From positions 248,001 through 312,000 of the forward strand of contig NZ_WHJG01000001.1 of assembly GCF_011682175.1 (NCBI RefSeq): DNA of 64,000 nucleotides. The letters run 5' to 3'. Below are positions 18,616-26,645 of this stretch, in pieces. How positions within the stretch are numbered: the stretch's first letter is position 1; each line of letters opens with the position of its first letter. Both the position numbers and the translations under genes were made by a program. Under the pieces are notes generated by a model that saw nothing but the letters and a program-made list of their open reading frames with translations, was not told the DNA's origin and made no database searches. This stretch comes from Massilia frigida (lineage in GTDB: Bacteria > Pseudomonadota > Gammaproteobacteria > Burkholderiales > Burkholderiaceae_D).

Positions 18616-20091
18616 TCACCGGTACAGGACCGTCGAGGAGTTCAGGGAGTCGGCCGTGGCCAGGCCGCCGAATTCGGCGTAGACGCCGGCCGGGCTGTCG
18701 GTCGCGCGCGAGGTCATCAAGAAGCTGCCGACCGCCAGCACCGTGGCCGTGCCGCCGGCGCTCACCGGGCAGGCCAGCAGCGGGATGTTGAGGATGCGCC
18801 GCCCCACCACCTTGGGATAGGTGGACGGGCTGGGATTTTGCTTGAACACGCCGGTCGCCCGGTACGGGACCAGCGGATCGGTCGGAAAGATGGCGGTCGC
18901 TTCGACCTGCTCGCTGGCGACCGGATACAGGACCGGCCAGGCGCTCTTGGGGAAGGTGGCGCCGGGCGTGCCCGGCGTGGCCGCGTTGTAGCGCTGCGGT
19001 TTGGCAAAAGCCCACAAGGGACCGTAGCTGACCGGGTTGGTGGCGGGGCTGGCGCCGTTGACCTCGGCAATGGTCTTGCGCTCGCCGGCGCCGACGACCT
19101 GCAGGGCGCTGGCGGGAATCGTGGCCGGGTTGGGGCTGGCGGCCGCCATGCGCATCCAGTAGGTCGCGACCGTGTATTCCTTGATGTTGGTATCGGCCGG
19201 GGCCGCGACCGAGTTGCAGGTCGAGGGGCCGCCCAGGGTGCCGAAGCGCGAATTGAGCTCGGCCGCGAGCGAGGAGGGAAAGCCTTCCCGCACGTAGATG
19301 CTGGCGCCGTTCGGCAGGAACGGCAGCGCCAGGGTGCCGCTGCACACCATCGGACGCAAGGTAGCGAGGCCGCGGTGCGCCGCGTTCTCCACCGCCGGCG
19401 GAAAATCGATGGGATTGACCTGGTAGTTCAGCGCGGCGGCGCCGCCCGGATTCAGATTGAGCAGGTTGTAACTGACCCCGCGCCGGAAGCCATGCTCGAC
19501 GATCTCCTCGTAACCGGGCGCATTCGCACGCACCGTTTTGGCCTGGTTGTTCATGGCGCAGATGGCCAGCGGCGTAATCTGGACCGCGCTGCGCCCAGCC
19601 ACCGCGCGCACGCCGACCTTCAGGATGGTGAATGTGCGGTCGATGACGCCGGCGAACACGGCCTTTACTTCGCCCAAGCCCTCCAACGCACTGGTATCGA
19701 TGCGGGCGTAACGCATCGTGGCGGCATTGGCCGCAGTGACGGCGCCGGCCGGCAGCCAGATGCCACCAAGCTCTGGGCTGTCGCTAAAGCTCAGGGCGGC
19801 CGGATGCCAGCTCATGGCGTGCGTCAGCGCGTAGGTGCTGGCATTGACGATCTGCGCCGCGCGCGTATCGGCGTTGGCGATGCCGGCCACGGTGCCGTCC
19901 AGCGCGCGCGCCGCCGCCAGCGCGGCCGCATCGGCCGCCGCCTGCAGGTCGGTGCGGCGCATATAGGCCATCGACAGGTCGATCGCCATGCCGCCCAGGT
20001 AGACCAGCGGCATCATCAGCAGGGCGAACACGACCGCGTAAGCGCCGCGCTGGCGCCGGTGCCGGCAAGCCGCAAGGCGCATCTCTGTCAT
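18616..20091 (-). CDS. tadG: TadG-like pilus-associated protein
   Basis: The ATG at 20091 gives 491 residues and overlaps the preceding lipoprotein gene by four bases (ATGA). The N-terminus has RRQRGAYAVVFALLMMPLVYLGGMAIDLSMAYMRRTDLQAAADAA-type text (GAYAVVFALLM, then GGMAIDLSMAYMRRTDLQ), the TadG membrane segment followed by the conserved Asp/Ala-rich helix. The rest is a large extracytoplasmic domain without von Willebrand motif that I can recognise. TadG is thought to anchor the pilus apparatus in the envelope. It lies between the secretin and the tadE genes. Confidence 0.85.
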   Translation of the reverse strand: MTEMRLAACRHRRQRGAYAVVFALLMMPLVYLGGMAIDLSMAYMRRTDLQAAADAAALAAARALDGTVAGIANADTRAAQIVNASTYALTHAMSWHPAALSFSDSPELGGIWLPAGAVTAANAATMRYARIDTSALEGLGEVKAVFAGVIDRTFTILKVGVRAVAGRSAVQITPLAICAMNNQAKTVRANAPGYEEIVEHGFRRGVSYNLLNLNPGGAAALNYQVNPIDFPPAVENAAHRGLATLRPMVCSGTLALPFLPNGASIYVREGFPSSLAAELNSRFGTLGGPSTCNSVAAPADTNIKEYTVATYWMRMAAASPNPATIPASALQVVGAGERKTIAEVNGASPATNPVSYGPLWAFAKPQRYNAATPGTPGATFPKSAWPVLYPVASEQVEATAIFPTDPLVPYRATGVFKQNPSPSTYPKVVGRRILNIPLLACPVSAGGTATVLAVGSFLMTSRATDSPAGVYAEFGGLATADSLNSSTVLYR

Positions 20092-20360
20092 TTTGCGCCC
20101 CCGCCGATGGCCAGCGGCGCCAGCGCGGCGGGCGCGGCGGCCGAGTGCTGGTAGCGCTCCTGGGCGGCGGCCGCCGTCTTGCCGTCCAGGCCGGTCACGG
20201 GACGGGTGTTGCGCACGGCCGCCGGGTCGATCACCTGGGCCGCCAGTGTGCTGCGCACGGCCTGGCCGAAGCGCGCGTCCAAGCGAGGCGTGCTGGAGCA
20301 AGCGCCCAGCCCGACCGTCAATGCCAGCAAGCCGGCGATGCTACCGATGCGTGTATTCAT
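20088..20360 (-). CDS. Small Tad-locus lipoprotein
   Basis: This 90-residue product has lipobox LGAC with Cys21 as the lipid site. The mature peptide, DARFGQAVRSTLAAQVIDPAA then NTRPVTGLDGKTAAAAQERYQHS, is a pattern seen in small proteins between the secretin gene and tadG in betaproteobacterial Tad loci. The gene overlaps tadG by four bases and follows the secretin gene by 9 bp, so it is surely part of the operon. It may help the secretin, but the function is not established. Confidence 0.75.
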   Translation of the reverse strand: MNTRIGSIAGLLALTVGLGACSSTPRLDARFGQAVRSTLAAQVIDPAAVRNTRPVTGLDGKTAAAAQERYQHSAAAPAALAPLAIGGGAK

Positions 20361-20369
20361 GGCGCTCTC

Positions 20370-21896
20370 CTATTTCAGTTCAAAACCGCTGTGCGCGGGG
20401 ACGACGGGCGCCGCGACCGGGGGCCGGGCCTGCTCGCCTTCCAGGCGCGAACCGAGCAGCATCTGGGTGCGCGAGGGCGGCGCCAGGCCATCGGTCGGCA
20501 GGGTGTAGTTCGACGGCAGGGGCTTGACCAGGTGGGCCGTCACGACAAACACCAGTTCAGTGCGGTCTTCCTGAAAATCGGTGCTGCGAAACAGCGCGCC
20601 GAGCACCGGCACTTCGCCCAGCAGCGGCAAGCCCTTGCGGTTGGTGATCAGGTTGTTCTTGATCAGGCCGCCGATGGCGAAGCTCTGGCCGTCGTACAGC
20701 TGCAAGGTGGTGCTGGCGCGCCGCCTGGTGATCAGGGGCAGCACCGCGGCGCCGGAAAAACCGGCGGCGGATACGCCGATGCCTTCGCGCGAGACTTCCG
20801 ACACTTCCGGCGCCACCTTGAGGTTGATGCGCCCGCCGGCCAGCACGGTCGGGGTGAAGCGCAGGCCGACCCCGAATTCCTTTTCTTCCAGGGTGACCTT
20901 GTTGTTGTCCTGGGCCACCGGGATGAAGATGCTGCCGCCGGCCAGGAAACTGCCTTCCTGGCCGCTGACGGCCATCACGTTCGGTTCGGCCAGGATGCGT
21001 ACGATGCCATCCTGTTTTTGCGCTTCCAGGTTGAGGCCCTTGCCGCTGCGCCGGTGCACGCCGAGCGCGCCCTGGGCATTGCCGGTGATGAAATTGGCCA
21101 GCAGGGTGGTGGCCCAGCTGCCCGAGCCGAAGCCCCAGGTGACGCCCCCTTCCAGCCGTTCGAGCAGGCTTTTCGAGACTTCGGCGATCTTCACTTCGAG
21201 CATCACTTGCTGGGGCGCGCCGACCGCCAGCAGGTTGATCACGCGCATCGCCGGTGCTCCCGCACCGGCCCCGGCAGGGCCGCCCGCGCCGCCCTTGGTG
21301 GCGGCCGCGCCACCGGTGGCCGGATCGCCGCCCTGCTGCGCCAGCGTGCGCAGCGGCCGGCTGACGAAGGCGGTCGCCAGTTCGACCGCGCGCAGCACGG
21401 CGGCGCCATCGGCCACGGTGCCGCTCAGCACCAGCGAATCGGCGGCGCTGTGCACGCGGATATCCTTCTCTTCCGGCATCAGGGCCGCCAGGCTCGCTTG
21501 CAGCCCGGCCGGGTCCATGCCGACCACGATGTCGACGATGCTGCAAGCGCCGCTCTTGCCCTGCACGATCATATTGGTGGTGCCGACATCGACCCCGAGC
21601 AGGTACAGGGTGTCGGGCGCGACCAGCATGGCTTGCACCACGGCGGCGTTGCCGATACTGCGGTTGCGCACCGGTTCGGGCAGGCGCAGCAGGTTCGATT
21701 TGCCCACCAGCAGCGTCATATTGCCGGGACGCGCCGCTTCTCCGCTGCAGCGCGGGCCGCTGTCGGCGCGCTCGGACTGGGGCTGGGCTTCCTTGGCGGC
21801 GGCGGCTTGGGCGCCGTTGCCGGCCAGCGCCAGCAGTACGCCGAGCACGGCGGCGGCAGTGCCGGTCGGTTTGCCTGGTTTGATGCATCTGTTCAT
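20370..21896 (-). CDS. cpaC: Tad pilus outer-membrane secretin RcpA/CpaC
   Basis: From the ATG at 21896 (AGGA about 9 bases upstream; in-frame ATGs at 21905 and 21938 are less well supported) the protein has 508 residues and a signal peptide ending near GNGAQAAAA. The N-terminal pilus-formation domain holds LLVGKSNLLRLPEPV and YLLGVDVGTTNMIV. A BON-like segment follows, then the secretin domain with QVMLEVKIAEVSKSLLERLE, ILAEPNVMAVSGQEGSFLAGGSIF and LYDGQSFAIGGLI. It forms the outer-membrane pore for the Flp pilus. A Gly/Ala-rich insert at about residues 200-225 is unusual but in a linker. Confidence 0.95.
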   Translation of the reverse strand: MNRCIKPGKPTGTAAAVLGVLLALAGNGAQAAAAKEAQPQSERADSGPRCSGEAARPGNMTLLVGKSNLLRLPEPVRNRSIGNAAVVQAMLVAPDTLYLLGVDVGTTNMIVQGKSGACSIVDIVVGMDPAGLQASLAALMPEEKDIRVHSAADSLVLSGTVADGAAVLRAVELATAFVSRPLRTLAQQGGDPATGGAAATKGGAGGPAGAGAGAPAMRVINLLAVGAPQQVMLEVKIAEVSKSLLERLEGGVTWGFGSGSWATTLLANFITGNAQGALGVHRRSGKGLNLEAQKQDGIVRILAEPNVMAVSGQEGSFLAGGSIFIPVAQDNNKVTLEEKEFGVGLRFTPTVLAGGRINLKVAPEVSEVSREGIGVSAAGFSGAAVLPLITRRRASTTLQLYDGQSFAIGGLIKNNLITNRKGLPLLGEVPVLGALFRSTDFQEDRTELVFVVTAHLVKPLPSNYTLPTDGLAPPSRTQMLLGSRLEGEQARPPVAAPVVPAHSGFELK

Positions 21897-21928
21897 GTCG
21901 GCCATCCTGTAAGGTGATTGCTCGAAAA

Positions 21929-22813
21929 TCAAAAACATTCTTGTGACGTGGTCACGCCGTTCAAGACGCTGACGCAGTCGCGTTTGACGTGCGCCACCAC
22001 CTGGGCGGGGCGCGCGGCGGCCCGCGAGACCGCGCGCGGCTTGGCCGGCGGCGCCCCTTTGGCGGCGGGCACGGGCAGCGGCGTGGTGGCGGCGGCCAGC
22101 GTGTCGAGCAAGCTGGCCTTGGTGGCCCCGGCCGTCTGCGGCGAGCCGGGATCGACCTGGTTGCGCAGCGCCAGCGACAAGGTGCCGACCCCGCGCGCCA
22201 GGTCGAGCTCCTCGGCCTGTTCCGGCGTGACTTCGAGCGTGACGGCATTGACCACTTTCGGCTTGGTTTCGTCGCGGCTCACTTCCTGGGCCACCGCCAG
22301 CACCAGGATGCGTTCGAGCACGATCTTGGAAATGTGCAAGGCATTACGCTGCTGTCTGGCCTGCTCGTCCGGGTCGCGCTCGGTGTGCACGATGATGTCG
22401 ACGTAATTGCCCGGCAGCGCGAAGCCGGCCACGCCGATGACATCGTTGACGCGCACCGTGATGGCGCGCTTGCCTTCGCTGATCAGGGCCGACAGGCCGC
22501 CCAGGGTGCCGGCCGGGGCCAGCTTGGCTTCGGTCAGCGGCTCGCCCTTGAGGACGTTGGTCTTGAGCACCCGGTCGCTCAGCTTGAGGCTATCCTTGAA
22601 GGCATCCTTGGGCATGGTCGCGGTGGGCCAGTCGACCAGGCGCAGCATGTCGGGCGAAATGCGCTGGCCGCGGCTGATGTCGCCGGTGGCGACGATGACG
22701 CGGCTGGCGGCGTTGCCCGGTTGCCCGAGCAGCCAGAGCGAGGCCAGGATGACGGCGCCGATCCCCAGCAGGACCGCGACGCCCATGGTCAGCAATGCGC
22801 GTTTATTTTTCAT
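21929..22813 (-). CDS. cpaB: Tad pilus assembly protein CpaB/RcpC
   Basis: This 294-residue protein has one N-terminal membrane segment (residues 6-28) and an SAF domain (RVIVATGDISRGQRISPDMLRLVDWP), followed by the RcpC region (ALISEGKRAITVRVNDVIGVAGFALPGNYVDIIVHT in parts). CpaB supports secretin assembly and may bind peptidoglycan. The C-terminal 60 residues are Pro/Ala-rich with one Cys pair. Its start overlaps the upstream ATPase gene by four bases, which couples their translation. Confidence 0.93.
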   Translation of the reverse strand: MKNKRALLTMGVAVLLGIGAVILASLWLLGQPGNAASRVIVATGDISRGQRISPDMLRLVDWPTATMPKDAFKDSLKLSDRVLKTNVLKGEPLTEAKLAPAGTLGGLSALISEGKRAITVRVNDVIGVAGFALPGNYVDIIVHTERDPDEQARQQRNALHISKIVLERILVLAVAQEVSRDETKPKVVNAVTLEVTPEQAEELDLARGVGTLSLALRNQVDPGSPQTAGATKASLLDTLAAATTPLPVPAAKGAPPAKPRAVSRAAARPAQVVAHVKRDCVSVLNGVTTSQECF

Positions 22814-24237
22814 GAGATCCTCTCGTACAAGGTGGTGCCGTTATCGGCTGGAAAAGACATCGGCGGATGGGACGGGGCGCTGGCCGGCGTGCCCGGCCCC
22901 AGCGACATGCTGTGCCAGGCTTGCTCGATGGCCGCCGCGCTCAGGCGTGCCGTGGTGCCGGCGAAGGCGGCGAAATCGTTGAGCCGCCCGAGCAGCTCGG
23001 CCGGATAGCTGGCCAGCAGCGGCCGTCCGCTGGCGCGGTGCAGGCGTCCAATCAGGTAATCGAGCACGGCTTCGTCGCAGGCCAGCGCATGCTGGTGGCA
23101 CTGGCGCCGGAACAGGGTGGCGTAGGCCGCTTCGGACAGCGGGCCGACCAGGATCTTGTAGCCGATGCGGCGCAGGAAAGCGTCGTCCAGCAGCAGGTTC
23201 GGGGCCAGGTTGGTGGCCAGCACCAGGGTGACGTCGAACGGCACCGCGATCTTGCAGCCGCCCTCGATGGTGAGCTGGTCGCTGCCGCTGTCGAGCGGGG
23301 CGTTGAAGCGGTTGAGCAATTCTTCGCTGGGAATGCGCTGGCGGCCCAGGTCGTCGATCACCAGGACGCCGTTATTGGCCATGAAGTGCGGCGGCGCGCG
23401 GTACACGCCGCTGGCCTGGTCCAGGCGCAGGTCGAGCATTTCGTAGCCCAGCTCGGCGCCGACCTGCACCACCGGGCGCTGGCACAGGGTCCAGCGCGCG
23501 TCCGGCTTGCGCCGCTCTTCGCTCTGGCGCAGGTTCAGGGGCGAGGCCGGCACGTGCAGGGCCGGGTCGTGGAACTGGATGATATGGCCCTCGGCCAGGA
23601 TCGCATGCGGAATGGCCACCAGCCCGCTCTGGAGCTGGCCCAGCTTGCGCGCCAGGGTGGTCTTGCCGCTGCCGGACGGGCCGTGCAGCAGCAACGGGCG
23701 GCGCGACTGCAGCGCCGCGCCGAGCAAATCGCGTACATTGGGATCGAGCACGTCGTCGGCAAAAGCGGCGGCCATCTCGGCCATGCCGATCTGCGCGCCC
23801 TTGCCGTGCCGGCTGGACTGGCGCTCGGCCAGGTCGCGGTAAGCCTGCAGGGTGACCGGCGCCGGCCCCACATAGCGGCAGCGCGCCAGGAACTCGGCCG
23901 CGCGCAGGCGCCCGCCGTCGGTGAGCTGGTAGTGGACGTCGAGATCGGAGTCACCACGCCCCGCCACTTCGGCCAGGTGGTCGGCCTGCATGGTGTCCAG
24001 CACTTCGCGCAAGACATTGATCGACAGCTTGAGCTTGCCGGTAAGGACAGGCAGGTGGATCTTGCCGATCGAATACATCGCCTTGGCCACCAGTTCGATC
24101 ACGAGTCCCATGTCGAGGCCGGTGTCGCGCACGCAGCGCGGCTGCGGCGGCGCGCTGTTGATGCCGTAGTCGGAAGGAGGAGTACGCACCCGCAGGCTGC
24201 TGGGCGGAAGCGCTCCGGGCGGGGCGGTGTAACTCAT
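22810..24237 (-). CDS. AAA+ ATPase of the Tad locus
   Basis: This 475-residue protein has an AAA core: Walker A HGPSGSGKTTLARKL near residue 185, Walker B GVLVIDDLGRQRIPSEELLNRFN near residue 290, and LATNLAPNLLLDDAFLRRIGYKI containing sensor 1 and an Arg finger-like pair. The first 130 residues look like a winged-helix region (IGKIHLPVLTGKLKLSINVLREVLD). It is a conserved companion in some betaproteobacterial Tad loci but is not one of the core tad genes, and its role is unknown. Position and the four-base overlap with cpaB show it belongs to the operon. Confidence 0.85.
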   Translation of the reverse strand: MSYTAPPGALPPSSLRVRTPPSDYGINSAPPQPRCVRDTGLDMGLVIELVAKAMYSIGKIHLPVLTGKLKLSINVLREVLDTMQADHLAEVAGRGDSDLDVHYQLTDGGRLRAAEFLARCRYVGPAPVTLQAYRDLAERQSSRHGKGAQIGMAEMAAAFADDVLDPNVRDLLGAALQSRRPLLLHGPSGSGKTTLARKLGQLQSGLVAIPHAILAEGHIIQFHDPALHVPASPLNLRQSEERRKPDARWTLCQRPVVQVGAELGYEMLDLRLDQASGVYRAPPHFMANNGVLVIDDLGRQRIPSEELLNRFNAPLDSGSDQLTIEGGCKIAVPFDVTLVLATNLAPNLLLDDAFLRRIGYKILVGPLSEAAYATLFRRQCHQHALACDEAVLDYLIGRLHRASGRPLLASYPAELLGRLNDFAAFAGTTARLSAAAIEQAWHSMSLGPGTPASAPSHPPMSFPADNGTTLYERIS

Positions 24238-24342
24238 GTCGGTTCCTCAAAGTGCTGGTGGCGTTTCCAAAAGGCACAATTTATTTTAGCCACGCCGTCC
24301 TTGGCCGGCTTGATAAACAGCAAGCTCTGACCGCACGGAAAC

Positions 24343-24876
24343 TTACAGCCAGGGCTGTGCCAGAGTAAAAAAAGTGCCGGCGGCGATGGCGACGGCGTAT
24401 GGCATATTTCCCACACTGGGGGTCGGCATCGGTTCGGCCGCGACCGGCAGGCCGCCAATACGCAGAAACAGGGGGCGCAGCAGCGATATCAGATTGGCGC
24501 AGGTATCGCGCAGGCGCCCGCTGGCGAGAATGAGCAGCAGCGCCATGACGCCGCCGGCGCAAAAGGCTGCCAGCGCAATCTGCAGGGCCAGGACGGGACC
24601 GGTGAAGGCACCCACGGTGGCCATCAGCTTGACGTCGCCGGCGGCCATGCCGCGCAGGCAGTACAGAGGCAGGAACAGCAGCAGGCCGGCGGCGAAACCG
24701 GCCAGGCCCGTGCTGAGCAGCGCGAGCGGCGTCCCGGAACACAGATGCAGGATGGCGGCACAGGCCAGGCCGGCGGCCAGCAGGCGGTTGGGAATGCGGC
24801 GCGAAGCCAGGTCGCTGGCGGCGGCGGCGAGCAGCAAAGCAATCAGCACAAGGTGGAGGAGAGTCAAGGCAGGCAT
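24343..24876 (-). CDS. tadV: Prepilin peptidase CpaA/TadV
   Basis: This 177-residue polytopic protein is the small type A24 peptidase of Tad systems. The two catalytic aspartates are visible in ASDLASRRIPN (about residues 20-30) and GDVKLM (about 80-85). It should cleave the Flp prepilin and the TadE/TadG leaders at the inner membrane. The large methylase domain of type IV PilD is absent, as expected for TadV. It follows flp after a likely attenuating terminator. Confidence 0.93.
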   Translation of the reverse strand: MPALTLLHLVLIALLLAAAASDLASRRIPNRLLAAGLACAAILHLCSGTPLALLSTGLAGFAAGLLLFLPLYCLRGMAAGDVKLMATVGAFTGPVLALQIALAAFCAGGVMALLLILASGRLRDTCANLISLLRPLFLRIGGLPVAAEPMPTPSVGNMPYAVAIAAGTFFTLAQPWL

Positions 24877-24888
24877 GGGCTACTCACG

Positions 24889-24927
24889 TAAAAATGCCCC
24901 CCGGAACAGGGCCCTGTCGCGGGAGGC
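24889..24927 (-). terminator. Terminator or attenuator between flp and tadV
   Basis: On the minus strand GCCTCCCG (24927-24920) pairs with CGGGGGGC (24903-24896) around a loop that contains its own small hairpin (ACAGGG/CCCTGT), and ATTTTTA follows. Being inside the operon just after the pilin gene, it may stop most transcripts there and keep pilin mRNA far above that of the assembly genes. Confidence 0.65.
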
Positions 24928-24968
24928 GTGGTGCAGCGAACGACGGCTCAGGTGGGGCCCGGGACGCC

Positions 24969-25145
24969 TTACGTTTGCAGGCCAGTGACAACCCGAGCGA
25001 ACAAGGACTTCAGCTCGTCCTGTACCGATTTCAACGACGAGACGATCGCAACTGCAATCAGGGCGGCGATCAGGCCGTACTCGATGGCGGTGGCGCCGTC
25101 TTCGTCGTTGATAAAGGCTTGCACTGCGGTGGTGATGGTGCTCAT
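24969..25145 (-). CDS. flp: Flp-type major pilin
   Basis: The ATG at 25145, with GGAGG 7 bases upstream, gives a 58-residue protein. The sequence NDEDGATAIEYGLIAALIAVAIV contains the Flp leader cleavage site after Gly, the invariant Glu at +5 and the following Tyr (the Glu-Tyr Flp signature), then the hydrophobic helix. It is the major subunit of the Tad pilus used for surface attachment and biofilms. As the first gene of the locus, it is probably the most strongly expressed. Confidence 0.95.
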   Translation of the reverse strand: MSTITTAVQAFINDEDGATAIEYGLIAALIAVAIVSSLKSVQDELKSLFARVVTGLQT

Positions 25146-25582
25146 GGTGACCTCCGGTTGGTTAAGAACTGCCAACTTCTGGCATGGGTTCGGCCTTGCT
25201 GCTGCCTTGCCTTGAAGTACCTTACTGCTGTACCTCAATTTTTCCGCCATTGGGTCCACTATAGGCAGGTGAGGAATCGACGATTTGACTTCACGCAACT
25301 TTCCTTCAAGGCACTAATTTTGCTATCATGGAAACTGTCGATATACGACAAGATGGCGAAAAAGTTGCTGTGCGGTGAGCCGCAAGACGCCGCACAACGG
25401 TAGAATCGGGTGAGCGCGAGCGTTAATGCACGACAATTGCCGATCAGGCAACACCGCGGGCCGGGCACGATATGTCAAGCGGAACGCGCCCGGCGATCAG
25501 GTACACTAGGCTGTGCCAATGTCGATGGACATCGATTCTTCCGCTACGTGGTAGTTGTTTGATTTACATTTCCGAGAACGAC
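25146..25582. promoter_or_regulatory. Divergent control region between flp and the diguanylate cyclase
   Basis: This 437-bp stretch has no gene. On the minus strand TTGTCG (25351-25346) and TGATAG (25328-25323), 17 bp apart, are a candidate promoter for flp about 180 bp upstream of it. The inverted repeat TGTCG-N5-CGACA at 25336-25350 overlaps its -35 box and could be an operator. No convincing sigma-54 promoter was found. On the plus strand a TACACT at 25502-25507 could be the -10 box of the cyclase gene, with a poor -35. Confidence 0.4.
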
Positions 25583-26623
25583 ATGGATTCCCTTCTTAAA
25601 CACATGGTGGACATGACTGGCCACCGCGACCACACGATGCTCGACATCTCGGTGATCTCGGCGGTTCAGGAACTGGCACGGGCGTCGCAGACGCGCGTGC
25701 TGACCATCATGCATGTGCGCGGGGAACAGTATGTGCGCGTGCGCGCCAGCATCTGCGCTGGTGGCCTCGCTAAAATGGAAGAGCCTGCCGATGCGAATGC
25801 CCTGGGCGAGCCGATCGCCAGTTTCCCGGCCCTGGCCGCCTGCATCGCCAACAATGAAACGAGCGCCGAGAGCCTGTCGGCCGATGGCAAGCGCACCTTG
25901 TGGCTGCCGATCTGGATCGGCGAAAAGGCCGACACCTGCCTCGAAATCCTGCATCCGACCCCGTACACGAGCGATACCATCCACGTCATCGGCGGCATTG
26001 TCAGCGTGTACCGCAACTTCCAGAACCTGCTCGACTACAGCGAACGCGATTCGCTCACAGGCCTGCTCAACCGCAAGACCTTCGACGACCAGCTGGCCAA
26101 GATGCTGCACGTCACCGCCGAGCAAGAGTCGCTGGAACCGGGCGTGCAAGAGCGGCGCCAGCATTCGGAAGCGGAAAAGCAATGGCTGGCGGTGGTCGAC
26201 GTCGACCATTTCAAGCTGGTCAACGACAAATTCGGCCATCTGTACGGCGATGAAGTGCTGATCCTGATCGCCAACCTGCTGCAATCGTCGTTCCGCTCGC
26301 AAGACCGGGTCTTCCGTTTCGGCGGCGAAGAGTTCGTGGTGCTGCTGCGTTCGACCACGCTCGACAATGCACAAAAAATCATCGACCGCTTCCGCACGAA
26401 TGTCGAATCGCATGATTTCCCCCAGGTGGGGCAGGTCACGGTGAGTGTCGGCTTCGTCAGCATCAGCCCGTACGAGTCGCCGGTGATCATTCTCGGGCGT
26501 GCCGACCAGGCGCTGTACTACGCCAAGAGCCACGGACGCAACCAGGCGTGCCACTACGACCAGCTGGTGTCGGGCGGGCTGCTGCAAGCGGTGGCCTCGA
26601 ACGATACGGCCGAGTTCTTCTAG
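25583..26623 (+). CDS. GGDEF diguanylate cyclase
   Basis: From the ATG at 25583 the protein has 346 residues. Residues 1-165 form a GAF-like sensory region without membrane segments. The GGDEF domain begins at SLTGLLNRKTF and has the active-site motif GGEEF near residues 247-251. The inhibitory c-di-GMP site RxxD (RSQD) lies five residues before it, so the enzyme should make c-di-GMP and be product-inhibited. The end is 22 bp from the converging HD-GYP gene. Confidence 0.93.
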   Translation: MDSLLKHMVDMTGHRDHTMLDISVISAVQELARASQTRVLTIMHVRGEQYVRVRASICAGGLAKMEEPADANALGEPIASFPALAACIANNETSAESLSADGKRTLWLPIWIGEKADTCLEILHPTPYTSDTIHVIGGIVSVYRNFQNLLDYSERDSLTGLLNRKTFDDQLAKMLHVTAEQESLEPGVQERRQHSEAEKQWLAVVDVDHFKLVNDKFGHLYGDEVLILIANLLQSSFRSQDRVFRFGGEEFVVLLRSTTLDNAQKIIDRFRTNVESHDFPQVGQVTVSVGFVSISPYESPVIILGRADQALYYAKSHGRNQACHYDQLVSGGLLQAVASNDTAEFF

Positions 26624-26645
26624 CGACAAGCCGCGCTGCGGATGT

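Noticed and set aside
25146-25300. Sigma-54 promoter for flp
   Set aside because: TGGCA and TTGC-like words are present, but their spacing does not fit and their direction is wrong for flp.
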